The notes: generated by a model not told the origin, from the letters alone. A DNA stretch of 64,000 bases from Prorocentrum cordatum (GCA_963575745.1 CAUYUJ010019288.1:50001-114000); one strand, 5' to 3'; numbered from the stretch's first letter, positions 1 to 9,275 are shown. Made by a program: numbers and translations.

Positions 1-214
1 CGTCAAGGCATCGACGTGTCGCAGTCACACGAGCGGCACAGAAACCGCGAGTGCGCGACGCACGTGCCGAGGTCGTCGCCAGGGGCTCTGTCTCCGTCGA
101 GACGCTGATGCCCAACTTGTCTCCAGAGCCCGTCGTGGTGGCCACCCTCTATGATGGGGACCTCGCACAGAGTAGGAGGATGAGGACGAAGAGCAAGAAG
201 AGGAGGGAGACGAT

Positions 215-435
215 CACCATGGGGAAGAGTACGCGGAGGAGGAGGAGGAGGAGGAGGAGGAGGAGGAAGGATCAGGAGGATAGGGAATGAGCAGGGCGAG
301 GAGAAGGAGGAGGAGGAGGAGGGACAACTGCAGGGTGAGCAGGACAGAAGGAGAGCCAGGACGAGGAAGGGCAGAAAAAAGGGTGGGCGGAGGAGGAGGA
401 GGAAGAGGAGGAGGAGGAGGAGGAAGAAGATGAGT
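215..435. repeat. GGA/GAG-rich microsatellite
   Basis: Purine-rich imperfect (GGA)n tracts, densest at about 236-290, 305-325 and 390-430. They open long frames on both strands that encode only Arg/Glu or Pro/Leu/Ser runs. Bases 1-214 show no recognisable feature. Confidence 0.85.
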
Positions 436-961
436 CTTAGCAGGAAGAGGGGTGCCTGGATAGAGAGACCAAGACCCCCGACGTCATGAATTTGCTCACA
501 CCGTGGACCCCCAGAGGTTCTTCTGCATCCTGAAGCCGGACGCCTCCACTCCACCTGGCGACACGAAGTGCGCAAATGTTCGTTTTCATAGATGATACGC
601 CAATATCACCGAGCGCGTTCCGCTACTCGCAGAGTGCCTACTCGCAAACGTCCAACAAAAAACAATGCTGGCCTCGATGTAAGGTGCCGCAAATCCCCCA
701 TGGCGGATCCAGCCCTCCTGCGAGCAGTCACTTGGCGAGTAGTGGAACGCGCTTGTCTACAATAGGCACGCCTATGGACTGTCACAGCCTACGGCACGAG
801 CGAGCGAGAGACCCCCAGAGATTTCGACCCGGCCCCCGGGGCCGGCTCCTCATCCTGCGTCGTTTTTAGCTGCGGCCCCCGGGGCCAGAGCCCGCAAGTT
901 GCTTCGAAAATTGGCCGTAGTCACTGGTCCCCCAAACGGTGCTTGCATTTGGGGGGGTTCT
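436..961. other. No gene seen; short dispersed motifs
   Basis: No supported gene. A stretch near 474-550 (ACCCCCGACGTCATG, then CATCCTGAAGCCGG) resembles 38698-38770, so part of it belongs to a dispersed repeat. At about 818-890 a GC-rich GGCCCCCGGGGCC motif occurs twice around CATCCTGCGTCGTTTTTAGC. Confidence 0.5.
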
Positions 962-1100
962 TGAATTCGACAAAAAAGGATGTTTGAATTCAAAAATCGG
1001 TTTTTTGGTTTGCCTTTTTGAATTCGAAAACCAGCTTTCTGAATTAAAAAATCAGTTGCTTGAATTCAGAAACCAGTTTCGTGAATTCAACAATTTGTCT
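962..1100. repeat. Degenerate 21-bp tandem repeat with GAATTC
   Basis: About six imperfect units of roughly 21 bp, each containing GAATTC (or GAATTA) followed by an A-rich stretch and often a CAGTTT-like end. AT-rich, unlike its neighbours. Not coding. Confidence 0.6.
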
Positions 1101-1154
1101 TCCATCGCTACCATTCCTCAATTCCCTAAGCAGTACTTGCACTTAGGGGTTCTC

Positions 1155-1291
1155 ATTTGTCTTCTCCGCCCTCCTCCTCCCTCCTCCCTCCTGCCTCCTC
1201 CGTCGACCTCCTCCCTCCACCCTCCTCCCTCCTCCCTCCTCCTCCTCCGAAGGAAGGAAGGAAGGAAGGAAGGAAGGAAGGAAGGAAGGAA
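1155..1291. repeat. CCT-rich tract followed by (GGAA)n
   Basis: Pyrimidine-rich CTCCTCC repeats (about 1160-1248) pass directly into about ten uninterrupted GGAA units (about 1250-1289), a purine/pyrimidine strand switch at one point. Confidence 0.9.
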
Positions 1292-2020
1292 CTAGGGCCG
1301 TCTGCGGGCCATGCAGCTCCGGTCCCGTCCGTCGCCGCCCCATGCTTCCCAATAGCAGGCCTGTTCTGGGGAAGCGTAAGACTCGAATAAGCCGGCACTC
1401 GTGCCTTCCGACGTTTTTTGAAGAGCGCGTCCCAGATTTTGACGGTCCAGTGTTCGTAGAATGTTTGCAGCGGGAGCTCGCGTCAAATTCTAGATTGGGT
1501 CTCGTCATTTTTGTGATGGTCCCGTCAGGCCAACCCGAGTCCCCCGTATCCGAGTCTTGCGTCTCACTGGCTGTTTGCGCGGCCAAGCGGCCATGTTCCC
1601 GCCCGTCGCCGCCCCGTTCCACCACACCCCCGTGGCATTGCAATCGCGTTGGCCCGTATTGCAATCGGATTGCATTGCAATCGCATTGTTTTGCATGGCT
1701 TTTGCATCGTAATTTGCCGCTGCTCTGGGGTCGCGGTCCTCAAGGGACAGGAACTTGACTATGAAGCTATTCTCGCGGATCTCTGGCCCCGGGATGCTTT
1801 CCAGCGGCTGCGCTTCGCTGAGAACGTTTTGGGATTGCCGGGTTCGTCCCGAACGGCCACAGGAGAGCCGGCTTACGACCCGTGCATTAATACTCCTTTC
1901 TAAGAGAAATATAAACTCTACCCCGCTCCCCCCTCCCGGACTTACCGGCCCCCTTTCGCGTATTGCGTTTTCATAGTTATTCTGCACACTTGTCCATCCG
2001 AAATATGAACTCACAATATC
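1292..2020. other. No gene seen; ATTGCAATCG-rich patch
   Basis: No supported gene. At about 1634-1700 the motif ATTGCAATCG recurs four times in imperfect tandem. Frames over this stretch have no convincing codon pattern. Confidence 0.5.
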
Positions 2021-2345
2021 CCAGCTAGACCGGTATCGCCACCCCCTCCCATCTTTTGCAAAAAGTGCTATGCGCGCGCACTCGGTCCTCAAAAATCAAC
2101 CGTTTTTTTACTATTTCCAACAGTGGGACGAAGTACACGCGCGCGCGCGCGTCGTCGCGCGCGCATGCCGAAATCCTTTCAAGAACCTTAGGTGTCGTAA
2201 GGGTTTCAAAATCGGGCGCCCTGAAAACATGTAACAACACATTGTTTCGCAACAGGAAGTTCCAAACAAACAACCTGTGCCCACACTCTTGCGAGTTCTG
2301 AGGAAAACCATTAGTTTTCAACAGATCCACAAAATGCTACCACAC
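2021..2345 (+). repeat. Dispersed repeat related to the B unit
   Basis: Contains TTTTGCAAAAAGTGC, GGACGAAGTACACGCGCG and GCGCATGCCGAAATCC in order. The same series occurs on the minus strand at about 51180-51440 and, shortened, at about 2640-2700. A TTGCAAAAAATACGACAAAGTGCACA version sits in the composite array at 13920 and 19405, so this is an outlying relative of the B repeats of 12-33 kb. CG dinucleotide runs (about 2140-2165) are notable. Confidence 0.6.
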
Positions 2346-2614
2346 GTTCCCCTCGCGCGCGCATGCCAGAATCATTCGAACCGCTCTTGCGCGCGTGTTG
2401 GATTTACGGCAGAGGCTGTTTGGGCCGAGCGGTAGGGGGTCAGACACAATGTATGCAACTGCGCCATCTGGTTTCCTGCTGGTCTCACTCGGGAGGACAG
2501 GGCGATGACGGTCCTGCGGCAGGGTTGCCTGCCGACTCCACGGCACGAGTCGGACAATGATCAAGTGTGTGCGTTGTCTCCCTTTCGCCTCTTCCTCCCT
2601 CCTCTCCAAAATAG

Positions 2615-2770
2615 CGCTGGGAGAAAAATATGAAAAAGCTGGCAAAAACGGGACGAAGTGCACGCGCGCGTCGTCGCGTGCGCATGCCGAAATCCTTCTA
2701 AAATGTTCGGTTTCGCAGGGATTTCAAACTCGAGTGCCCCGAACATATTTTGACTATCCAGATAGATCCT
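2615..2770 (+). repeat. Second, shortened copy of the dispersed repeat
   Basis: Shares the GGGACGAAGTGCACGCGCG to GCGCATGCCGAAATCCTT core with the copies at about 2130-2180 and 51180-51440. The interval 2346-2614 holds nothing recognised. Confidence 0.5.
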
Positions 2771-2851
2771 GTTTTTTCTAGCATCAAGTGTCAAACAAAA
2801 ACCTGCGCTCGTTTTCCTGCGAATTCTTGCGGAAAAAAACATGATGCGTTT

Positions 2852-2868
2852 ATATATATATACACAAA

Positions 2869-2912
<44 letters not shown>
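2852..2912. repeat. TA microsatellite
   Basis: Nearly uninterrupted TA dinucleotides with a few TATACA interruptions. Confidence 0.9.
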
Positions 2913-2914
<2 letters not shown>

Positions 2915-3014
2915 CACTGTATTGATTGAATTCGGCCGAACGGGCCTCTCGCGCCGCATATCGAAATTACTCGAACGCCCTTGCGCGCGTGCTGGGACGG
3001 ACATGATCCGTTTC

Positions 3015-3480
3015 AACTAGTATTATGCGGGCCACTCGCGCGTCGGCCGCGCGCGCATGTCGAACCCCCTCCAAATTTTTTACCACCGACGCGAGGACGC
3101 CGTCATCGTCGTTGGCGTGATCAGCATCGGCGCCGTAATTGGCCGTGCCGTCGTCGTTGTCAGCATCGTCACCAGCATCGCTGCCATCATCATCGTGACT
3201 ACCGTCGCCGACACTGCCATGATACTGCGCCCGCCCAATTCGCCGACTGGCACTGGAGTGCCCGCTGGGAAATGCCCCGCGGTCAGCGCCACCGCGGCCG
3301 CGTCGATCGCGTCAAACTAGCTGGCCGCTGCGCGTGCGAGCATGCGCGGGCTAGCGCGGCCGCAGAGATGCACCAGCCAACACCCTACACTCATCACAAT
3401 CGCCGCCGCATGGGTTTCGCAAACCAAGTTACGGGTGGGTGGGTGGGATGCTTGCGCGAGCAATGGAGTTCACAATTCAA
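3015..3480 (+). repeat. Long dispersed repeat, inverted copy at 51590-52065
   Basis: This stretch and the reverse complement of about 51590-52065 align over most of their length, from GCGCGCATGTCGAA through a GTC/GAT-rich core to the GGTGGGTGGG and CTTGCGCGAGCA motifs. In the clearest frame the two translations are about 75 percent identical over 79 residues by eye, but most differences are second-position changes, so that frame is not under obvious protein constraint. The 48 kb separation and opposite orientation are as seen; mechanism unknown. Confidence 0.65.
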
Positions 3481-3955
3481 TGCGAGCAGGTATTATGTTG
3501 CACCACATAGAATGCACCACATGCTGCCAACGACCTAGATTACACAGCGTTGTTTGTATCACCTAGACTACACTGCATATATTGAAAGAAAACCAATGTT
3601 TTGGCACCACGCTGGACAGCACAGCATTTCGCTAGAGGGTTCCGCCAGTGGTTTGCCCGATCAATAGACAATCCGACAGGGGGGACGGGGAACCCGAGCC
3701 CGCGTGGCGCGGTAGCGATCCCGCAGCCGTCCCACCTGAGACTCCTTCAACTGATTTAGGAGTCGTGTTCTCGCCGAAATACCAGCTACATGTGCGCTTC
3801 GGACGACCACGATATGTTGTAAAGCATACTGTACGGTGCACGCGGCCGTGCTCTCACCCCTGTCCCAGATAGCCTACCTCCTATTCCTCGACCCACCTCT
3901 TCACCTTTGCTGCTATTGGGATGCTTTGCTGGGACGGTTCACGACGCGAAGAGTT
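3481..3955. other. No gene seen
   Basis: Unique-looking sequence with short unsupported frames only. A CACCACATAGAATGCACCAC stretch near 3500 is mildly repetitive. Confidence 0.4.
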
Positions 3956-4110
3956 CTGGGGAGGAGGAGGAGGAGGAGGAGGAGGAGGAGGAGGAGGAGG
4001 AGGTCGAGGCCCGAGGAGAAGGAGGAGGAGGAGGTCGAAGAGGAGGATGAGGAGCGCGAGGACGAGAAGGTCGAGGAGGAGGAGGAGGAGGAGGTCTGGG
4101 GAGGAGGAGG
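3956..4110. repeat. GGA microsatellite
   Basis: Pure (GGA)n at about 3961-4002 continuing as imperfect GGA/GAG to about 4122. Confidence 0.9.
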
Positions 4111-4122
4111 TCGAGGAGGAGA

Positions 4123-4260
4123 ACTCCCGCGGGCGCGCACAGGACACCTTCGGCCACGGCCGCCTCCGGCGCCGGGGCGCGTCGGTGAGGGCGCTGGAGG
4201 AGCTGTGCTTGCTGCGACTCCCAGCGCTGGACACCGAGGCGGCCCGCCTTCCATGCCTTC
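4123..4260 (+). other. Possible coding fragment between two microsatellites
   Basis: One plus-strand frame gives about 35 residues of ordinary composition (containing ALEELCLLRLPALDTEAARL) between the GGA tract and the TCC tract. It could be an exon remnant. No domain is recognised and the flanking frame is repeat-derived, so function is not assigned. Confidence 0.2.
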
Positions 4261-4364
4261 CTCCACTTCGTCCTTCCCCTCCTCCTGCTCCTCCCCCTCT
4301 CCCCCCTCCCCCTCCGCCACCTCCTAGCCCACTTCGCCCCCCCACTCCTCCCACGTCGGCTCCT

Positions 4365-4742
4365 TCCCCGCATTCCTCCTCCTCCTCCTCCTCCTCCTCC
4401 TCCTCCTCTTCTTCCTTTTCCTCGTCCTCCTCATCCTCGTCCTCTCCTCCTCATCCTCCTTCTCCTCCTCCTCCTCCTGCTCGTCCTACTCCTCCGCCTC
4501 ATCATCATGATCATCATCAGCACCACCACCGCCATCGTCATCATCATCATCAGCAGCAGCAGCAGTAGCAGCATCATCATCATCAGCAGCAGCATCATCA
4601 TAATCATCATCATCATCAGCAGCATCATCATCATCATCATAATCATCATCATCAGCAGCAGCAGCATCATCATCATCATCATCATCGTCATCGTCATCGT
4701 CATCGTCACCGTCACCATCAACGTCAGCATCATCATCACCTT
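4365..4742. repeat. TCC tract passing into ATC/AGC microsatellite
   Basis: (TCC)n at about 4370-4490 followed by ATC with interspersed AGC units at about 4500-4740, ending four bases before the spliced-leader relics. Confidence 0.9.
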
Positions 4743-4745
4743 CAG

Positions 4746-4798
4746 TCCGTAGCCAAACTGGCTCAAGCCATGTTGGCTCAAGCCAGTTCGAGCTCAAG
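4746..4798 (+). other. Three tandem DinoSL (spliced leader) relics
   Basis: 4746-4767 matches the 22-nt dinoflagellate spliced leader at 19 of 22 positions (starts TCCGTAGCCA, ends TGGCTCAAG). 4768-4782 is a 15-nt copy of its 3' part (CCATTTTGGCTCAAG with one change). 4783-4798 is a third, more diverged copy ending GCTCAAG. Full-length copy first, truncated copies after it, is the expected order when a trans-spliced mRNA is reverse transcribed, inserted, transcribed and trans-spliced again, with the AG inside the older leader acting as acceptor. That recycling process is established for dinoflagellates; its application here is inference. The decayed frame at 4809-5754 follows directly. Confidence 0.85.
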
Positions 4799-4808
4799 CT
4801 TCGCCTAG

Positions 4809-5754
4809 GCCCTAGGCCCGATCGACGGCGTATGGGACGGGTGCCGTTCGCGTCCCGGCTGGGCTGCGGGCGCCCGCGCTGCCGCGGACCGCCTGGTCGC
4901 CAAGCTGCAGCGGCAGGCTGAGGTCGCAGGTCGCCTTCGCACGGAGGCCGAGGGGGCGCTTTCCACCCTCATCGGCCATGGCGAGGTTGCTGCTTGGGCA
5001 CGCTGTATGCTGCCCGCCTTGGACGCCTTGGTTGCGGGGCTGGCGCCGTCATGGCTGGACAAGATGCGTCGCAACGTTGGGCTACACTCGGCCGATCCTG
5101 GGGCGCAGCTGCTTGTTGCGGAAGCGGCGGCGCTCAGGGCAGCGCAGCATGGGCCACGGTTGAAAAGCGGCGCGCTGGCGCCGCAGTCGGTGAAGAGCGT
5201 CTTCGTATGCGACGGGGACCCCCTCATCACGATGGTGGCGGAGGTCGAGGGCCAACCGCTGGCGGTGGACGTGGCTGCTGTGTGCGATCTCCGGGCTGTG
5301 CAGCTCACGTTCCCAAAGAACGTCGACGAGCCGATCTTCGTGCCTGTTGCTGGCAGTTGAGAGGCGCTGCCGCCACGTCGAGGCCTCACGTGCACGTGCG
5401 GTGCCGTGGCTTTTGCCAGCTGTGCGAGGGCGTTGCAGAACGACGGCTTGCCGCTGGCGCCAGCCGAGAGGCCCGTGTGCGGGGCCCACCCACCGCGACA
5501 TGGTGTATGTTGAGGTTGGGCGTGGAGCTGCTGCAGGCGATCACCACGTGCATGAGCAGCTCGTTGGCCAGCGGAGCGCAGAGGACGTGAAGTTCATGCT
5601 GCGCTCCGCCATCTCTAGCAACACGAAGGTGGCCGTGCTGGAGGACTGCCACGTGGCCGCTGGGGTGGCCTCGGACCGCCACCTTGGCACCGTCTTCTCG
5701 GTTGGATGGGGCCAAGATCGGTGTGAACGACGGCCGTCGTTTACCTCATGCTGA
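4809..5754 (+). pseudogene. Decayed SL-tagged retrocopy, unknown protein
   Basis: An open frame runs from 4809 to a TGA at 5358-5360 with an alanine/leucine-rich, ordinary protein composition. It has no ATG until 5007, so it is 5'-damaged relative to the leader relics only 11 bases upstream. After the TGA the same frame continues plausibly to about 5500 (rich in Cys, Ala and Pro), then a second frame, shifted by one base, reads on to about 5750 (contains SAEDVKFMLRSAISSNTKVA). An in-frame stop plus a frameshift and no introns fit a dead processed copy of a trans-spliced mRNA. No family was recognised. 5755-6000 may be a further 3' remnant. Alternative: the stop is an intron border, but no convincing splice pair was seen. 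Confidence 0.55.
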
Positions 5755-6015
5755 CGGACGACCGTGGGTGGGCCCCTACGCACTCGCGCAAGGAATAGTT
5801 CAAGGAGGTGGCGGACGAGGTTGAGGGCACGACGGGATCTTGCAGCTGCCGTGCGGTTCGCATTCCCTTTACGACGTTGGAGTGTCCTACCTCGGCCCCT
5901 CATTCTTGCTCGAGCGCGTGGAGGTGATCTTCTTCCCCACGGCCTGCGCATTCAGGCCCGCGCTGGTCTCGCCAACCAGGACGGTGTGTGTGGGCAGCGT
6001 TCTTCTGTCAATGTT
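5755..6015. other. Possible 3' remnant of the retrocopy
   Basis: Several frames read a few dozen protein-like residues each, with stops between them. It may continue the decayed copy to the left. No domain seen. Confidence 0.25.
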
Positions 6016-6400
6016 CAAATCCTCCTCCTCATCATCATCATCATCAGCATCATCATCATCCTCGTCCTCATCCTCATCCTCTTCCTCTTCCTCTTCCTCC
6101 TGCTCCCCCCCTCCACATGCTCATCCTCATCACCAGCATCAGCATCACCGTCGCCATCAGCATTGCCATATCCACCACGAACCACCCACCATTCATCAGC
6201 ATCACCGCCACAATAAGCATCACGGTTATCATCAGCAGCATCATCATGTTCCTCGATCCCCCTCGTTATCATCACTACCATCCTCATCACCACCATCATC
6301 ATCACCCATCGACCTTTCTCCGGCCGCGGAGGAGGAGGAGGAGGAGAAGGAGGAGGGGGAGGAGGAGGGCGACGAAAGGAGGAGCGGAGGGAGGACGAGA
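6016..6400. repeat. TCA/TCC and GGA microsatellites at gap edge
   Basis: ATC/TCC repeats to about 6305, then (GGA)n to 6400 where the assembly breaks. Confidence 0.85.
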
Positions 6401-6500
6401 NNNNNNNNNNNNNNNNNNNNNNNNNNNNNNNNNNNNNNNNNNNNNNNNNNNNNNNNNNNNNNNNNNNNNNNNNNNNNNNNNNNNNNNNNNNNNNNNNNNN
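6401..6500. other. Assembly gap of 100 N
   Basis: Exactly 100 N characters, a conventional placeholder, flanked on both sides by GGA repeats. The true length is unknown, and the repeat on both sides is the likely cause of the break. Confidence 0.98.
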
Positions 6501-6529
6501 GGAGGAGGAGGAGGAGTAGTGGCCCCTGG

Positions 6530-6781
6530 CCCCCCCTCCCCCCCTCTGTGCGCGCCGTCGAGAGGTCGCCCGAGGGGTCCCCAGGTCTTGGGGCGGCCGC
6601 CCCGAGCAGCGGGCGCGAAGAGTGCCGCGGCCCGCCGGCGGCCCGCGAGGCGCGGCCCTCTTGGGCGCCCGGCGGTGCTGGTGGCGACGGGTGCCGCAAG
6701 CCCGCCAGCTTGGGGCGGCTGCCTGGCCTGGCGCACCTGTCCGTCCTGGTGAGCGTGATGCTGGTGGTCGTCCTCTGCTGA
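6530..6781 (+). other. Possible upstream exon of the 7-8.7 kb gene
   Basis: A plus-strand frame of ordinary composition ends in a hydrophobic stretch (LAHLSVLVSVMLVVVL) and a stop at 6779-6781. A GTGAGC sequence at 6749-6754 could be a splice donor leading toward the exon near 7087. Only suggestive: the frame enters from a GGA repeat and no start is visible. Confidence 0.25.
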
Positions 6782-6844
6782 TGGGCCAAGGTTCCAGCAC
6801 CACCGCCAGGTGGGAAGGGGGGAGGGTGTGGAGGAAGGTATTTT

Positions 6845-7057
6845 TTTCTTCTCCTCATTCTCCTTTTTGCTCCTCCTCCTCTTCCCCCCTCCTCTCTTCC
6901 TCCTCCTCCTCCTCCTCCTCCTCCTCCTCCTCCTCCCTTCTCCCTTCCCCTCCTCTCTCCTCCATCTTCCCTTCTCCCTCCTCGCTCTCCTTCCTCTCTC
7001 CCTCTCCTCTTTCTCCTACCTGTGTGGTGGTGGTGGTGGTGGTGGTGGTGGTGGAAA
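6845..7057. repeat. CTC-rich tract then GGT microsatellite
   Basis: Pyrimidine-rich CTCCTCC (about 6850-7018) then about 11 GGT units (7024-7055). No AG occurs between about 6840 and 7084, so if an intron ends here its acceptor is probably the AG at 7085-7086. Confidence 0.8.
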
Positions 7058-7060
7058 ATC

Positions 7061-8755
7061 GGCCCATCATCTTCACCTTCGTGGAGATGCTCGCGGCCGT
7101 GGTGTACCCTGTCGTGGAGGTCACGACCTCCGTCTCCAGGAGCCTGGCCGACACCGCCGACGAGGCCGCCGGCCTCTCCATGGGCGCCGTGCACCTCGGC
7201 TGGGCAGCGCGGGATAAGCTCCTGGAGCTCCAGGATCCGAGGGTGTAAAACAGGGACTTTTTGCGTCGGCGGCTAGGCAGAGGGACTGCGCTGGCGAGTG
7301 GAGCGAAACGGGGCAACGTTAGGCGAATTCAGCCACCACGCAGGAGGGGGGAGGGACGAGGCGACGGCCGAGGCGAGGGGAGAGGCGGGAGCCGGGCCTG
7401 CTCAGAACAGACCCAGGCGCGTGGGGGGGCCGGCGCGGCGGGGGGGCCAGCGGCGGCAGCGGGGCTGTGGAGCCGCACAGGCACAAGTACATGTCGATCT
7501 CCAGGAAGAAGGGCATGCCGCCGCGCCGCTCATTCCGACGCGCGGTCCTGCGTCTTGGGGAGGGCGCCGCGGCCACCACGGCAGGCTCCGCCTGGGGCGC
7601 GGCGGGTTTGCCGTGGGGTTTGCCGCGGTGCCAGCTTCGTCTGGTGAGGCGGCGGTGCGCAGGGCTTGCCGTGGGTCTGCCGTGGTGTCGGCGCCGTCCG
7701 TTTGGGCGCGACGAGAACAAGCGGCGCGGCGACAGATGGGAAACGAAGGGGAAGACCACATTCCAGGAAGTATATTAAAATATTGGGGGAATCCTGGAAT
7801 GTGTGTTTCGCTATTTGTGCATCCCTGGGCGCCTTTGCAGGACGGGATCAGGGAGTCGAAGGTCCAGCTGCTGGGGGCGCAGCAGACCCTGCAGGATATG
7901 TACCCAGCGCTCCACGAGGCCGATCCCGCTCTGGCCTCGCGGATGCAGGGCGTGCTGGACGCGCTCGGGGTCGTCGTCATGTCGCAGACCGGCCAGAACA
8001 TCACGGTGCCTTTCTTCTGGGGGAGCAAGAAATGGCATAAACATGCAAATTCGGAGCTCCGCGCGGATTCCTCGGATCGGCGCTGGACCACCCTCTCTGG
8101 CGCGCGGAGCGCGCAAGGGGCGGCGCCAGAGGCGCCGCCAGGGGGCTCCAGCGCCGATCCGAGAAATCTGCGCGGACCTCTGAGTTTCTATGTTTATGTC
8201 ATTGCTTCTTCCTCCATCTTCGGAGCTGACATGGACCTCGAGCAGTTGAGCGAGTCCCTTGGACAGGCAGAGGGCTTCGCTGTCATGTGCATCCAGGCTG
8301 CTGCCGACCTGCGAGTCAGGGTGTACGGGGCCGCCTCCTGGATGGACTACGCGGCCGGAAGCGTCCTCCCGTCCTCCATGGTGGCTGGCACGCTGTCGCT
8401 GGCCGTGGCGATCGCCCTGGTGGTGCTGACGCTGCAGAGCTGGCGGAGATCCCGCCATCAGCTCGCATCCGGCGGCTTGCGCAGCACCCCCCAGTGGCAG
8501 CCGGAAGCATTTGGCCCCGTCAGGGCGCCTGCCCTCCCAGGCCTCATGGCTAGCTCGGTGGCGCTCGCGTTCGGCACTGTGTACCTGCTGCTCTTCTTCG
8601 CCATCGAGGTCGGGGGCGAAGAGAGGGCGGGATGGCAAGGCTCGTTGATGCGCACATGCACCCCCAGAAGTATCCGCAGAAGGCGCCCATACTTAGGAAG
8701 CCCAGGGTTCGCCAGGGACTGGCCTCCCCCCAAACCAACGAAAGCTCTTCCATAA
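7061..8755 (+). CDS. Spliced membrane-protein gene, partial, unknown family
   Basis: Three exon-like blocks can be joined in frame. Block 1 (about 7061 or 7087 to 7233) encodes a hydrophobic then amphipathic stretch (MLAAVVYPVVEV early, RDKLLELQ at its end). Block 2 (7841-8024) is helical and polar (QLLGAQQTLQDM). Block 3 (8226 onward) holds two strongly hydrophobic segments suited to membrane helices at 8378-8440 and about 8543-8611, separated by a basic, Pro/Gln-rich loop. Joining 7233 to 7841 and 8024 to 8226 keeps the frame. The stop at 8753-8755 lies inside an inverted-repeat element (8687-8873), so the true 3' end may be earlier or spliced onward. ATG at 7087 is the only nearby start, but the gene may begin upstream. 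Location is inferred to be a membrane; no family or catalytic motif was recognised. Confidence 0.5.
7234..7840 (+). other. Putative GA-AG intron of 607 nt
   Basis: Reading is phase 0 on both sides. The left border reads CTCCAG then GATCC; the right border reads TTTGCAG then GACGG. The 5-bp sequence CAGGA is repeated at both junctions (7231-7235 and 7838-7842). GA and GC donors are known in dinoflagellate introns. Assignment rests on frame and borders only; no transcript is available here. Confidence 0.5.
7758..7802. repeat. 45-bp perfect-armed hairpin in intron
   Basis: ACATTCCAGGA (7758-7768) and its exact reverse complement TCCTGGAATGT (7792-7802) enclose a 23-bp AT-rich centre. It lies 38 bp before the intron's 3' border. 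Confidence 0.85.
8018..8225 (+). mobile_element. Introner-like intron with long terminal inverted repeats
   Basis: 8018-8088 and 8147-8216 form imperfect inverted arms of about 70 bp (left CATAAACATGC, CTCGGATCGGCGCTGGA; right TCCAGCGCCGATCCGAG, TATGTTTATG), with GC-rich palindromes in the 58-bp centre. The direct repeat GGAGC flanks the element (8022-8026 and 8222-8226), exactly 200 bp apart. A GC-AG intron at 8025-8225 restores the protein frame between two exon-like blocks. Because the insert has no stop codon, the frame also reads through, but its product would be low-complexity. Inverted repeats at the intron ends plus a short duplication at the site match introner elements known from several protists, including dinoflagellates. 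Confidence 0.7.
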
Positions 8756-8873
8756 CCCTCCCGGAACCCTCCCGGAACTCTGCCCGGAGGGGTTTCCGAG
8801 GGTTTCGGGAGATTTTCGGTCATTTTCAAAAAAAGCCAGTCCCTAGCAAGCCCTGGATTTTCTAAGCCTATAC
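8687..8873. mobile_element. Inverted-repeat element, about 180 bp
   Basis: Left arm about 8692-8723 (CTTAGGAAG, CCAGGG, CAGGGACTGGC) pairs with right arm about 8833-8866 (GCCAGTCCCT, CCCTGG, CTAAG). The centre forms a second GGAACCCTCCCGGAA-type hairpin. Flanks read CCATAC and CTATAC (8687-8692, 8868-8873), a possible imperfect target duplication. It supplies the last codons and stop of the open frame of the membrane-protein gene. Confidence 0.65.
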
Positions 8874-8946
8874 ACCACCACCATGCCTGGCCAGGAGAGC
8901 GCATTGCACTGTGCCGGAGCCCGATGGCCCTGGCCAGGCGCGGTGG
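8868..8946. repeat. Copy 1 of a direct repeat, itself a hairpin
   Basis: About 75 bp beginning CACCACCACCATGCCTGGCC and ending CTGGCCAGGCGCGGTGG, whose ends are inverted repeats of each other. A second copy follows the inverted-repeat element, at 9197-9275. Confidence 0.65.
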
Positions 8947-9008
8947 CTGTCCGCGACGGGGGCCGATGTGGGGCTGTCGGCGGGGGTGACGCCCCCCCCG
9001 ACGCTTCT

Positions 9009-9177
9009 TCTCACCACCCGCCAGACCACCCCAAGCCAACCCGAAGGCCTCAGTTTGCATTCCATTTTCAGTTGGGGGGGGTGGGGGAGCATGGAAAAAA
9101 CACACATGAAGCCCGTACCCCCCCCAAACCCGAAATTCGGGTCTTCGGGTTGGGTTGGGGTGGTCTGGTAGGTAGTC
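9009..9177 (+). mobile_element. MITE-like element family M1, copy 1
   Basis: The left end (CCAGACCACCCCAAGCCAAC) is an inverted repeat of the right end (GTTGGGTTGGGGTGGTCTGG, then TAGGTAGTC). The centre carries a G run, a CCCGTACCCCCCCC stretch and ACCCGAAATTCGGGT. A second copy with the same ends and centre lies at 35903-36080. No reading frame; nonautonomous. Confidence 0.75.
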
Positions 9178-9196
9178 ATCTTAAGAAGCTCGGAGT

Positions 9197-9275
9197 ATGC
9201 ACCGCCGCCGTGCCTGGCCAGGAGGGCGTATTGCACTGCGCCGGAGCCCAGGATGGCCCCGGCCAGGCGTGGCGG
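9197..9275. repeat. Copy 2 of the direct repeat around M1
   Basis: Matches 8868-8946 with scattered changes (CACCGCCGCCGTGCCTGGCC to GGCCAGGCGTGGCGGTGG). The two copies bracket the M1 element. Confidence 0.65.
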
